A stretch of DNA of 64,000 nucleotides from contig CALVKM010000002.1 of the NCBI GenBank assembly GCA_944332705.1, forward strand, positions 1 to 64,000, written 5' to 3'. The notes under the pieces were generated by a model, which did no database searches, was not told the DNA's origin, and saw only the letters and a list, made by a program, of their open reading frames with translations. A program made the translations under genes and the position numbers. The stretch's first letter is position 1, and the number at the start of each line of letters is the position of its first letter. The DNA is from an uncultured Bacilli bacterium. Its GTDB lineage: Bacteria; Bacillota_I; Bacilli_A; RF39; UBA660. Shown here one piece after another: positions 1 through 8,184 of this stretch.

Positions 1-48
1 CAAAATGATTTTCTCATTTTTGGGATTACCATATTCTAATATTTCCAT
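1..48 (-). CDS. N-terminus of an unidentified protein, cut by the window edge
   Basis: A minus-strand ATG at 48 opens a frame of 16 codons running off the window (MEILEYGNPKNEKIIL). The start is preceded by GTGAGTTGTTGAG, a weak ribosome site. The short hydrophobic end resembles the first strand of alpha/beta hydrolases, but 16 residues cannot identify a family. It lies downstream of the tRNA-Met terminators, so it probably has its own promoter in the A/T-rich stretch 60-110. Confidence 0.45.
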   Translation of the reverse strand, partial: MEILEYGNPKNEKIIL

Positions 49-112
49 CTCAACAACTCACTTTCAAATTACTATTTGTTGTTTAGATAATTATATCATT
101 TATTCTTAAAAT

Positions 113-146
113 AAAAAAGATGGGAATACCTATTTAGATATTCCCA
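113..146 (-). terminator. Rho-independent terminator, second of a tandem pair behind tRNA-Met
   Basis: TGGGAATA (121-128) pairs with TATTCCCA (139-146). Read on the minus strand the hairpin is followed by a T-rich run (complement of 113-120). It backs up the hairpin at 154-172. Confidence 0.7.
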
Positions 147-172
147 ATAAAAAACTAGGCTTAAAGCCTAGT
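147..172 (-). terminator. Rho-independent terminator of tRNA-Met
   Basis: ACTAGGC (154-160) pairs perfectly with GCCTAGT (166-172), with a TTTTTAT run on the minus strand at 147-153. It lies 14 bases past the tRNA 3' end. Confidence 0.8.
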
Positions 173-185
173 AAATTAATCAAAT

Positions 186-262
186 TGGTAGCGAGGGAGG
201 GACTCGAACCCCCAACATTTCGGGTATGAACCGAACTATCTAGCCAGTTGATATACCTCGCC
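186..262 (-). tRNA. tRNA-Met (CAT), elongator type
   Basis: A full 77-nt cloverleaf on the minus strand: acceptor GGCGAGG pairs with CCTCGCT (one G-T), the anticodon loop is TTCATAC with anticodon CAT, the T-arm is GGGGGTTCGAGTCCCTCC, and CCA is encoded at 186-188. The acceptor and D-arm follow the elongator tRNA-Met of Bacillus (GGCGGTG...CGCTACCA) rather than initiator fMet, which has an unpaired first base. Confidence 0.93.
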
Positions 263-482
263 ATTGACAATAACTATATTATCATAAGTTGGCTAGAGAG
301 TCAAGTGTTTTTCGCTATTTTTACTGCCCGATAGGTTGGGGTGAAAGTAAATGTAAAAGTATTGTTAATTGACATATATTGACAAAAAAATAATATAATA
401 TAGAAAAATGTTTTTTTTAGGAAAAAATTAGAGAAAAAATAAAATTACCAAAAAATATTTTAAAAAAAGTCAAAAAAAAACA

Positions 483-510
483 TTGCATATTTTTATATCT
501 TTGTTATAAT
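483..510 (+). promoter_or_regulatory. Promoter of the anaerobic RNR operon
   Basis: TTGCAT (483-488), 16-bp spacer, TATAAT (505-510), about 13 bases before the start codon at 530. The stretch 300-480 is otherwise gene-free and very A-rich, with a possible second TTGACA promoter near 371-376. I could not recognise a convincing NrdR box. Confidence 0.7.
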
Positions 511-529
511 GTAGTAGAGGGTAGAGAAA

Positions 530-2470
530 ATGAAAGAAAATGGAGTGTTAGAAAATTTAGTTGTTGTCAAGCGTAGTGGTCAAAGAGTAACTTTCAACAG
601 CGTCAAGATAGCTATAGCAATAAAACAGGCCTTTGATAGTGTTGATGAAGAAGCTAATAATGAAAAGAAAATAAACAAAGTATATAATCAAGTACTGGAT
701 TATATCGTATCTGTTTATGAATCAAGAAAGACCATTAATGTTGAAGACATTCAAGATATTATTGAAAATACCCTTAAGAAATGTGGATACAACGAGGTAT
801 ATCAAAAATTTAATGAATATCGTTTGCAAAGAGCGGCATCCCGTGAGGCGTTCTCCGTAAAAGAACAGCATAAATTTGTTAAAGCTGTTGAGAAAATCGG
901 GTTAAATGCTAAAAATTATCAAGAGAATAAACCAATTGATTTGATGCTTAACTTTGGTAAAACAGTTTCCCAAGAATTTGCTAGAGCATATTTGTTAGAA
1001 TCAAAATATAATAGAGCTCATGAAGAAGGGCGCATATATATTGAAGATATTAAATCTTATGCTCTAAAAACTACATCTTCAGCAATAATTGATTTAAGTT
1101 TTATTAGAAATACCGATATAGCGGCATCAACATTAAAAATAATTGATGCAATTAATAACTTTAAAGAAGAGCAGTATGGCGAGCAAACAATCATGGATCT
1201 AGATATTATTTATGAGCATATTATGATCTATGAATTTAATCAAAAATTTATAAGTAATTTAGAAATGTTTTTTAAAGTTTGTGGATTGTTAGAATTTATC
1301 GATATTGCTTCTTTGCAAACAAAAATTAGTAATGAAAAAACAATGAAATTAGATGTTGATAATTATATGGATTTTCTAAAAAGTGAAAGAAGTAGAGAAA
1401 TATTTAATGAAGTATATGATATTACAATAGAAAATATTTTAAAAAGTTTAGAAGAGAGTATTACGGAATTATTAACATACTTTAATGAAAAAACATATAA
1501 GATTGCTAGTAATAAAGTAAATATTAGTTTAAGTTCTAGTGATTGTTATGAATCTAATATATTTAAAGAAATATATTTTAAAGTATTAAATAAAATAAAA
1601 AATACAAATATTACAACTATTTGTAAGCTCGGAGATTTTAATTATTTAATTGATGAATTATATAATAGATTAGATATAATAGTCTTATTCTTAAATAATA
1701 ATACTTATAGTGATACGATAGATACTTTGAGTAACTCTTTACTTATCAACAAAAATATTAATGGGGAAGATACAGCCCGAGGTAAAATTAAATTATCAAC
1801 TGTAACTATTAATTTAGCTAGACTTGGTCTTAAATATAAAATAGATGATATGGCATCTTTTTATGAAGAATTAGATGAGTGTTTAGAACTTAGTAAGAGT
1901 GCTTTAGTTCAAAGATATGAATTACAAGCTAGTCTTTATAAAGAAAATTATAACTACATTTTAAATAATAATATATTACATGATACATGGAAACTAGAAG
2001 ATAAAAAAAGAGTTCGTAAAGTACTAAGAAATGGTACTTTGAACATTAGTTTTTCGGGGTTAATGGAAGCTTGTATATCACTACTTAATGATACTAATGA
2101 AAAAAAGATATTAGATTTAGGTTTAGATATAGTTAAATTCATGAGTGAAAGAATAGAAAAATATACCAATGATTTAAAATTAAATTTTGTTTTAAGTGAA
2201 GAGAGTAATAATGGAGTAAATAAACATTTACTTACTTTAGATAAAACAATGTATGGTAATTTAGATATTTTAAAAAAAGATAGTTATGGTAGCATTAGTA
2301 ATTATATTAATAAACTAGATGAAACTCAAAAATATAAATATTTTGCTAAATATCAAAGTATTTGTTCTTATAACTTAGTTATTAACACAAATAAAAATAA
2401 AGCAAAAATAGAAGAAGAACTAAAAAAGGCGAGTAGTGCCAAAATAAAAGTTATGAGGCTAAATGTATGA
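530..2470 (+). CDS. Catalytically dead NrdD-like protein with ATP-cone
   Basis: 646 aa, first gene of the anaerobic ribonucleotide reductase operon; its stop overlaps the nrdG start by 4 bases. Residues about 10-105 are an ATP-cone (VVVKRSGQRVTFN...NVEDIQDIIENTL), the allosteric nucleotide-binding domain of RNRs. The rest aligns along its length with the NrdD encoded downstream: AHEEGRIYIEDIKS near residue 163 matches AHRSGAIHLHDLS, TVTINLARLG near 424 matches VVTINLPRIA, and NGTLNISFSGLMEA matches FSTIGLIGMNEVG. The Cys-pair segment RSMCCRLRL, the zinc cysteines and the RITGYY glycyl-radical motif are all absent; the C-terminus has only one Cys. So it should not catalyse reduction. A regulatory or scaffolding partner of NrdD is inference. 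Confidence 0.8.
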   Translation: MKENGVLENLVVVKRSGQRVTFNSVKIAIAIKQAFDSVDEEANNEKKINKVYNQVLDYIVSVYESRKTINVEDIQDIIENTLKKCGYNEVYQKFNEYRLQRAASREAFSVKEQHKFVKAVEKIGLNAKNYQENKPIDLMLNFGKTVSQEFARAYLLESKYNRAHEEGRIYIEDIKSYALKTTSSAIIDLSFIRNTDIAASTLKIIDAINNFKEEQYGEQTIMDLDIIYEHIMIYEFNQKFISNLEMFFKVCGLLEFIDIASLQTKISNEKTMKLDVDNYMDFLKSERSREIFNEVYDITIENILKSLEESITELLTYFNEKTYKIASNKVNISLSSSDCYESNIFKEIYFKVLNKIKNTNITTICKLGDFNYLIDELYNRLDIIVLFLNNNTYSDTIDTLSNSLLINKNINGEDTARGKIKLSTVTINLARLGLKYKIDDMASFYEELDECLELSKSALVQRYELQASLYKENYNYILNNNILHDTWKLEDKKRVRKVLRNGTLNISFSGLMEACISLLNDTNEKKILDLGLDIVKFMSERIEKYTNDLKLNFVLSEESNNGVNKHLLTLDKTMYGNLDILKKDSYGSISNYINKLDETQKYKYFAKYQSICSYNLVINTNKNKAKIEEELKKASSAKIKVMRLNV

Positions 2471-3153
2471 ATATTGCAGGAGTCCAAAAAGTAACTTTAC
2501 TAGATTATCCAGGAAAAGTTGCTTGTGAGATATTTACTCAAGGGTGTAACTTTGAATGTCCCTTTTGTCAAAATTCTAGTTTAATACCAATAACTAATAC
2601 TGGAGAATTTAGTGAAGAAGAAATATTTGAATATCTAAATTTAAGAAAGAATATTTTAGATGGTGTTGTAATCACTGGAGGAGAGCCAACAGTTCAAAAA
2701 GATCTTAAAAGTTTTATCAAAAAGATAAAAGATTTAGGTTTACTGGTAAAACTTGATACTAATGGAGGAAATCCTAAAGTGCTTCAAGAATTAATTGATG
2801 AAAAGTTAGTTGATTATGTTGCCATGGATATTAAAAATATTTTTAATAAATATAACATTACAGCTGGTAAAAAGATAAATTTAGATAATATAAAGAAAAG
2901 TATAGAAATATTAAAAGCAAGTAAAATAGATTATGAATTTCGGACAACTATTATTAAAGAGATGCATAGTTTAGATGATATTGTAAGTATTTGCAAGCTT
3001 GTGGGTAATGCCAAATACTACTTGCAAAACTTTGAAGATAGTGAGAATGTGATAGATCATAGTTTACATGGCTTTAGTCGTGAGGAACTATTATTTATAG
3101 ATAAATATTTGAAAGATGTGTTTCCTAATGTGGAAATTCGAGCTTTATCGTGA
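2467..3153 (+). CDS. nrdG: Anaerobic RNR activating enzyme (radical SAM)
   Basis: 228 aa. The radical-SAM cluster motif CNFECPFC (Cys-x3-Cys-x2-Cys) lies at residues about 27-34, followed by the glycine-rich VITGGEPT SAM-binding motif. NrdG uses SAM and a 4Fe-4S cluster to make the glycyl radical on NrdD. The protein is of the longer NrdG subtype (about 230 aa). Translation is probably coupled to the dead NrdD-like gene through the ATGA overlap, and nrdD follows 18 bases later. Confidence 0.93.
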   Translation: MNIAGVQKVTLLDYPGKVACEIFTQGCNFECPFCQNSSLIPITNTGEFSEEEIFEYLNLRKNILDGVVITGGEPTVQKDLKSFIKKIKDLGLLVKLDTNGGNPKVLQELIDEKLVDYVAMDIKNIFNKYNITAGKKINLDNIKKSIEILKASKIDYEFRTTIIKEMHSLDDIVSICKLVGNAKYYLQNFEDSENVIDHSLHGFSREELLFIDKYLKDVFPNVEIRALS

Positions 3154-3171
3154 AAATGGAGGAGGATGAAT

Positions 3172-5547
3172 ATGTATAAAGTTAGAAAAAGAGAAGGAAA
3201 AATTGTCAGCTTTGATATTAACAAAATAGATAGTGCTATTAAAAAAGCATTTGATTCAGTAGATAGGAAATATGATGATAATGTCATTGATTTTCTAGCT
3301 CTAAAGGTTACAGCAGATTTTGAACCAAAACTAAAAAACAACATTGTATCTGTTGAAGATATCCAAGATAGTGTTGAAGCAGTACTTAGTGCTGCCGGAT
3401 ATGGCGATGTTGCTAAAAGTTATATTTTATATCGTAAGCAACATGAAAAAATGCGTAATATGAAATCAACATTACTTGATTATAAAGATGTCGTTAATAG
3501 CTATATTAATGTTACTGATTGGCGCGTTAAAGAAAATTCAACAGTTACTTATTCTGTCGGAGGTTTAATACTAAGCAATAGTGGGGCAATTACTGCAAAT
3601 TACTGGTTAAGTGAAGTATATGATGAAGAAATAGCAAGTGCTCATAGAAGTGGAGCAATTCACTTACATGATTTATCAATGCTTACAGGTTATTGTGCTG
3701 GTTGGAGTTTAAAACAACTTATTCAAGAAGGCCTTGGTGGTGTTCCAGGAAAAATTACTTCATCACCTGCTAAACACTTATCAACATTATGTAATCAAAT
3801 GGTTAATTTCTTAGGTATCATGCAAAATGAATGGGCGGGTGCTCAAGCATTCTCATCATTTGATACTTACCTTGCACCATTTGTTAAAATTGACAACTTA
3901 GATTATTATGAAGTAAAACAATGTGTTCAATCATTTATTTATGGTGTAAATACTCCTAGCCGTTGGGGAACTCAAGCACCATTTACAAATATTACACTAG
4001 ACTGGACAGTGCCAAATGACCTTGCTGAACTTAATTGTATCATCGGTGGCAAAGAAGTAGATTTCAAATATAAAGATTGTCAAAAAGAAATGGATATGGT
4101 TAATAAAGCATTTATCGAAGTAATGATTGAAGGAGATGCTAATGGCAGAGGTTTTCAATACCCAATTCCAACATATTCTATAACTAAAGATTTTGACTGG
4201 AGTGAAACCGAAAATAATAAATTATTATTTGAAATGACTGCTAAATACGGTACTCCATATTTCTCAAATTATATTAATAGTGATATGGAACCAAGTGATG
4301 TTCGTTCTATGTGTTGTCGTCTTCGTCTAGATTTAAGAGAACTTCGTAAAAAATCTGGTGGTTTCTTTGGTAGTGGTGAATCAACTGGTTCAATCGGTGT
4401 TGTAACAATTAACTTACCAAGAATTGCTTACCTTGCTGAAGATGAAAAAGATTTCTATGACAGACTTGAAAAATTAATGAATGTCGCAGCAAGAAGTTTA
4501 AAAATTAAGAGAAATGTTATAACTAAATTACTTGATGAAGGATTATATCCTTATACAAAGAGATATCTTGGTACATTTAATAACCATTTCTCAACAATTG
4601 GTTTAATTGGTATGAATGAAGTTGGCCTAAATGCTAAATGGTTAAGAGCAGATTTAACTAATGAAAAAACTCAAAAATTTGCTAAAGATGTTCTAAACTT
4701 CATGAGAGAAAAATTAAGTGACTATCAAGAAGAATATGGGGATCTATATAACCTAGAAGCAACACCAGCAGAATCAACTACTTATCGTTTTGCTAAACAT
4801 GATAAAGAATTATATCCAGATATCATAACTGCTAGTGAACCAGATCATACTCCATATTATACCAATAGTTCCCACTTACCAGTAGGATATACTGATGATA
4901 TCTTTAAAGCTCTAGATATTCAAGATGAACTTCAAACACTTTATACATCTGGTACAGTATTCCATGCCTTTTTAGGGGAAAGATTAACTGATTGGAAGGC
5001 TGCAGCTAATTTAGTTAGAAAGATTGCTGAAAACTACAAACTTCCTTATTATACATTATCACCAACATATTCAGTATGTGCTACTCATGGTTATATTAAT
5101 GGTGAAGAATTTACTTGTCCAATTTGTGGTAAAGAAACTGAAGTTTATAGTAGAATAACCGGATACTACAGACCTGTTAAAAACTGGAATGATGGTAAAG
5201 CTGAAGAATATAAAAATCGTAAAGTATATGATTTAAATAATTCACATTTAACTCATGAAGGTTGCTGCAAGTCACATGATGATTGTAAGAAAAATGAATT
5301 AAAAGATGGCATAATGTTATTTACTAGAAAAGACTGTCCAAACTGCAAAGTAGCCAAAGGTTTACTTGATAAGAAAAAAATAAAATATGAAACTATTGAT
5401 GCCGAAAAAGAAGTGGATTTAAGTAAAGATTTAGGCATTAAACAAGCTCCAACATTAGTTGTAGTTCATGACGGAAAAGCTGAAAAATACTCTAATGTAT
5501 CTGATATTAAAAAATATTTAGGAAGTAAAGAATGTGTGACTGCATAA
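3172..5547 (+). CDS. nrdD: Anaerobic ribonucleoside-triphosphate reductase fused to glutaredoxin
   Basis: 791 aa from ATG 3172, chosen because GGAGGAGG (3158-3165) is well spaced from it and abuts the in-frame ATG at 3166. Order: ATP-cone (1-90), glycyl-radical reductase core, zinc site (Cys636...Cys649-x2-Cys652), glycyl radical at Gly664 in RITGYY, then a C-terminal glutaredoxin/NrdH-like domain from about 712 with CPNC (Cys722, Cys725) and the cis-Pro motif QAPTLVV. Class III RNRs normally use formate or a separate redoxin; a fused redoxin next to trxB suggests electrons flow NADPH to TrxB to the fused domain to the active site (inference). Confidence 0.95.
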   Translation: MYKVRKREGKIVSFDINKIDSAIKKAFDSVDRKYDDNVIDFLALKVTADFEPKLKNNIVSVEDIQDSVEAVLSAAGYGDVAKSYILYRKQHEKMRNMKSTLLDYKDVVNSYINVTDWRVKENSTVTYSVGGLILSNSGAITANYWLSEVYDEEIASAHRSGAIHLHDLSMLTGYCAGWSLKQLIQEGLGGVPGKITSSPAKHLSTLCNQMVNFLGIMQNEWAGAQAFSSFDTYLAPFVKIDNLDYYEVKQCVQSFIYGVNTPSRWGTQAPFTNITLDWTVPNDLAELNCIIGGKEVDFKYKDCQKEMDMVNKAFIEVMIEGDANGRGFQYPIPTYSITKDFDWSETENNKLLFEMTAKYGTPYFSNYINSDMEPSDVRSMCCRLRLDLRELRKKSGGFFGSGESTGSIGVVTINLPRIAYLAEDEKDFYDRLEKLMNVAARSLKIKRNVITKLLDEGLYPYTKRYLGTFNNHFSTIGLIGMNEVGLNAKWLRADLTNEKTQKFAKDVLNFMREKLSDYQEEYGDLYNLEATPAESTTYRFAKHDKELYPDIITASEPDHTPYYTNSSHLPVGYTDDIFKALDIQDELQTLYTSGTVFHAFLGERLTDWKAAANLVRKIAENYKLPYYTLSPTYSVCATHGYINGEEFTCPICGKETEVYSRITGYYRPVKNWNDGKAEEYKNRKVYDLNNSHLTHEGCCKSHDDCKKNELKDGIMLFTRKDCPNCKVAKGLLDKKKIKYETIDAEKEVDLSKDLGIKQAPTLVVVHDGKAEKYSNVSDIKKYLGSKECVTA

Positions 5548-6452
5548 TTATCGGCGCAGGTCCAGCAGGCTTAACTGCAGCTATCTATTTGATCCGCGAA
5601 AATAAAAAAATAAAAATACTAGAAAAAGAATCTATCGGAGGGAAAATTGCATCATCAGCAAGAGTTGAAAATTACCCAGGATTTAAATCTATCAGTGGGG
5701 CAGCTCTTGCTGATAACCTTTATGAACAAGTAACAAATCTTGGTGGAGTAATCGATATTGAAGAGGTTCAAAGTATCAAAAATGGTAAAATCAAAGAGGT
5801 TGTTACTGATGAAGGAGTATATGAAACAAAATCAATAATTATAGCAACAGGAACCCACTATAATACTCTAAATTTAGATATGGAAGAAAAATATTTAGGT
5901 AATGGAATATCCTTTTGTACAGTTTGTGATGGTGCATTTTACAAAGATAAAGTTGTTGCAGTAGTAGGGGGAGCCAATACTGCCATAATTAATGCCATAT
6001 ATTTAAGTAGTATTGCAAAAACTGTTTATTTAATAGTTCGTTCGGATACCCTAAAAGGTGAAGCATCAGTAATTGATGAATTATTAGAAAAAGAAAATAT
6101 TAAAATATTATATGAATCTAATGTTATCAAGTATTTAGGTGATGATACACTCACCGGAATAATCATTAAAACTAAAGATGGTGAACAAACTTTAGAAGTA
6201 GCTGGTGTATTTATGTCAATTGGCCAAATACCAGAAACTAAAGAATTTAGTAATTTAATTGAACTTGATAGTAATAATTATATTAAATCAAGCGAAGAAT
6301 GCACAACTAATATCCCAGGCATATTTGTTGCGGGAGATGTCCGTGAAAAACGGGTTCGTCAGCTTACAACAGCTATGAATGATGGCACTATTGCAGCCCT
6401 AAATGTCATAGATTACTTGAAAAACATCGAAAATTATCCAGAAAAAGACTAG
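5532..6452 (+). CDS. trxB: Thioredoxin reductase
   Basis: 306 aa, start overlapping the nrdD end by 16 bases. FAD-binding GAGPAGLTAAIY at the N-terminus, redox pair CTVC at 129-132 followed by DGAFY, a second dinucleotide site VVGGANTAI, and the C-terminal FAD motif GIFVAGDVR. It is a typical low-molecular-weight NADPH:thioredoxin reductase. The overlap with an NrdD that carries its own glutaredoxin domain suggests it serves that domain, although it may also reduce free thioredoxins. Confidence 0.93.
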   Translation: MCDCIIIGAGPAGLTAAIYLIRENKKIKILEKESIGGKIASSARVENYPGFKSISGAALADNLYEQVTNLGGVIDIEEVQSIKNGKIKEVVTDEGVYETKSIIIATGTHYNTLNLDMEEKYLGNGISFCTVCDGAFYKDKVVAVVGGANTAIINAIYLSSIAKTVYLIVRSDTLKGEASVIDELLEKENIKILYESNVIKYLGDDTLTGIIIKTKDGEQTLEVAGVFMSIGQIPETKEFSNLIELDSNNYIKSSEECTTNIPGIFVAGDVREKRVRQLTTAMNDGTIAALNVIDYLKNIENYPEKD

Positions 6453-6508
6453 AATTAGAAGAAATAAAGACAAATTTGCACTTTTTAGCAAAAAGTGCTA
6501 AAAAATGT

Positions 6509-6537
6509 TTGCATTTTGCTAAATTGTGTTGTATAAT
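6509..6537 (+). promoter_or_regulatory. Strong promoter of the small-RNA candidate
   Basis: TTGCAT (6509-6514), 17-bp spacer, TATAAT (6532-6537), predicting a start near 6544. A GCACTTTTT/AAAAAGTGC hairpin at 6478-6498 just upstream may end the nrd operon, though its T-run is poor. Confidence 0.75.
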
Positions 6538-6543
6538 ACTTAT

Positions 6544-6646
6544 TACAAAAGAACTAACCATTCTTTTGTGTGATTGAGATGTTTGTATGAATATCAAATC
6601 ACCTCCTTTCTAAATATTAAGAAGATGTTAAAATCTTCTTTTTTTT
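6544..6646 (+). ncRNA. Small RNA candidate carrying an anti-Shine-Dalgarno tail sequence
   Basis: About 100 nt bounded by a near-consensus promoter and a strong terminator, with no credible coding frame. Visible folds: ACAAAAGAA/TTCTTTTGT hairpin; GTGATT...AATCAC stem around 6571-6601; then a single-stranded CTCCTTTCT; then the terminator hairpin. The stretch ATCACCTCCTTTCT (6598-6611) equals the 3' tail of 16S rRNA, so it is complementary to AGGAGGTGAT ribosome sites. C-rich regulatory RNAs of Firmicutes (for example RsaE-type) act through similar CCUCC segments. It could alternatively be a long gmk leader, but the terminator lies before gmk. Confidence 0.6.
6619..6646 (+). terminator. Rho-independent terminator of the small-RNA candidate
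   Basis: AAGAAGAT (6619-6626) pairs perfectly with ATCTTCTT (6633-6640), followed by six further T. Confidence 0.85.
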
Positions 6647-6692
6647 AATTCAAAATATTGTTATAATAGATAAAAAAGAAAAGAGGGATATC

Positions 6693-7367
6693 ATGATTAA
6701 AACTAAAACTCAAGGAGATTTAATAATTATATCTGGGACAACTTGCGCTGGTAAAGGAACAGTAATAAAGAAGTTGTTAGAAAAAAGAGATGATGTGGCA
6801 TTATCAATTTCTTATACATCTCGGGAAAAAAGGGCTAATGAAATTGATGGTAAAGATTATTATTTTGTAACTAAAGAAGAATTTGAAGAAAAAATAAAAA
6901 ATGGTGATTTTCTAGAATATGCAAGGGTACAATATGGGGCATATTATGGAACACCAAAAAAAGAAGTTTTAAAAATACTTGATAGTGGTAAAGATTGTAT
7001 ATTAGAAATAGATGTACAAGGAGCTAGGCAAGTAAAAGCTTTATATCCCCAAGCGATATTAATATTTATTATGGCCCCATCAATGAGTGAGGTTAAAAAA
7101 AGAATTAAAGCAAGAGGCATGGAAAATAATGAACAAATTATTGAAAGATTTAGGGTCGCTTATAATGAGATTAATGAAATAAATAACTATAATTATGTTG
7201 TTGTAAATGATAATCTAGATGCAGCTGTTAAAAAAGTTGAAGCGATTCTTATCAGTGAGAAATTAAGAGTTGATAGAATTGAAGAATTAAGTGTTGAAAA
7301 TGAAGAAGAAATAATTCATGAATTTTTAGTGGATAAAGAATTTAATAATGAAAAAAAATACTTGTAA
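6693..7367 (+). CDS. gmk: Guanylate kinase
   Basis: 224 aa. P-loop SGTTCAGKGT at residues about 14-23, the family motif SYTSREKRANEIDGKDYYFV for GMP binding, and QYGAYYGTP followed by EIDVQGARQ. It phosphorylates GMP to GDP with ATP. The P-loop reads GTTCAGKGT where most relatives have GPSGVGKGT; the catalytic Lys is kept. About 20 residues longer than usual at the acidic C-terminus. In most Firmicutes rpoZ follows gmk; here rpoZ is at 34.3 kb. Confidence 0.93.
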   Translation: MIKTKTQGDLIIISGTTCAGKGTVIKKLLEKRDDVALSISYTSREKRANEIDGKDYYFVTKEEFEEKIKNGDFLEYARVQYGAYYGTPKKEVLKILDSGKDCILEIDVQGARQVKALYPQAILIFIMAPSMSEVKKRIKARGMENNEQIIERFRVAYNEINEINNYNYVVVNDNLDAAVKKVEAILISEKLRVDRIEELSVENEEEIIHEFLVDKEFNNEKKYL

Positions 7368-7407
7368 AAGAAAAGTAAGTATGATAGTATGAATGAGGGT
7401 GTAGTAG

Positions 7408-8115
7408 ATGAAAAGTAATAAAATAATGTTTATAATAATTGGTGTTTGTGCCATACTTGTTATTGGGTTTTGTGCTTTTTTAATTCTTACAAAAGAAGAT
7501 GAAGAAGTTTTAAGTGATGCTTTAAAATTTAAACAAGAATTTGAACAATACAATGGTGCGACTTATAGTGGAGATTATGATGGTGAGTTAATTGAAGTAA
7601 ATATTCCAGAAGATAATCCCTTTATTTATAAGAGTGCTAAAGAAATTGTTGATATTATGAAAAATGAAGATGTTTATATCTTATTTGGTTATGCGACTGA
7701 TCCAATAACTAGAAAATCAATTGAAGTATTAATTGATGCTTTAAAAGAAAAAGAAATTAATATGGTATATTATGTTGATATTGAGGATATTAGAGATGAA
7801 TATAGTATTTCTTGGCCAACTGAACTTATTAATGAAGGAACAGAAAGCTATCAAGAAATTAAAGAAATTTTAGGAGATGTCCTAAATGAATATTATGTCA
7901 ATGACTTTGCTAATAATATGCGTTATGATACGGGAGATATAGGATTATACTCACCAACATTTATTGCGATAAGTAAAGGAACAGTGCTAGGATTTCACGA
8001 AATAGTTAATGAAGTTTTGGATAACTATTATAGTGAACTTACTGATTCGGAAAAAGAAACATTAAAAACAGGTTACTTAGAAGTAATAGATTCATTGAAT
8101 TCTAGCGAAAACTAG
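7408..8115 (+). CDS. Membrane-anchored thioredoxin-fold protein without the active-site cysteines
   Basis: 235 aa with an N-terminal membrane anchor (residues 6-28) and an extracellular domain. It resembles the protein at 38872 in layout: EIVDIMKNEDVYILFGYATDPITRKSIEVL matches EIIDVLDGGSGIVYLGFPECQWCGAYVPYL, followed in both by YYVDIEDIRD/YYNIREDRSN, PTFIAISKGTVLGFHE/PAVIFVNNGTIVGFDD. The CxxC pair is replaced by TDPIT. It therefore probably binds rather than oxidises or reduces a partner (inference). Confidence 0.65.
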   Translation: MKSNKIMFIIIGVCAILVIGFCAFLILTKEDEEVLSDALKFKQEFEQYNGATYSGDYDGELIEVNIPEDNPFIYKSAKEIVDIMKNEDVYILFGYATDPITRKSIEVLIDALKEKEINMVYYVDIEDIRDEYSISWPTELINEGTESYQEIKEILGDVLNEYYVNDFANNMRYDTGDIGLYSPTFIAISKGTVLGFHEIVNEVLDNYYSELTDSEKETLKTGYLEVIDSLNSSEN

Positions 8116-8124
8116 AATTTTTTC
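8098..8124 (+). terminator. Rho-independent terminator
   Basis: AATTCTAG (8098-8105) pairs with CTAGAATT (8112-8119), then a T-run. It overlaps the last codons of the thioredoxin-like gene. Confidence 0.75.
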
Positions 8125-8184
8125 TTTTAAAAACTTATTAAATATAGTATAATTGAAATAGAGAATGAAACGGGATGGTGCATT

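Noticed and set aside
300..480. NrdR box before the RNR operon
   Set aside because: ACATATATTG near 375 is only a partial match and no second box at helical spacing is present.
6406..6597. Minus-strand frame behind a perfect AAAGGAGGTGAT
   Set aside because: The only start is TTG four bases after the GGAGG, the frame runs through the trxB end and the hairpins, and composition is not protein-like. The ribosome-site match is better explained as an anti-Shine-Dalgarno on the plus strand.
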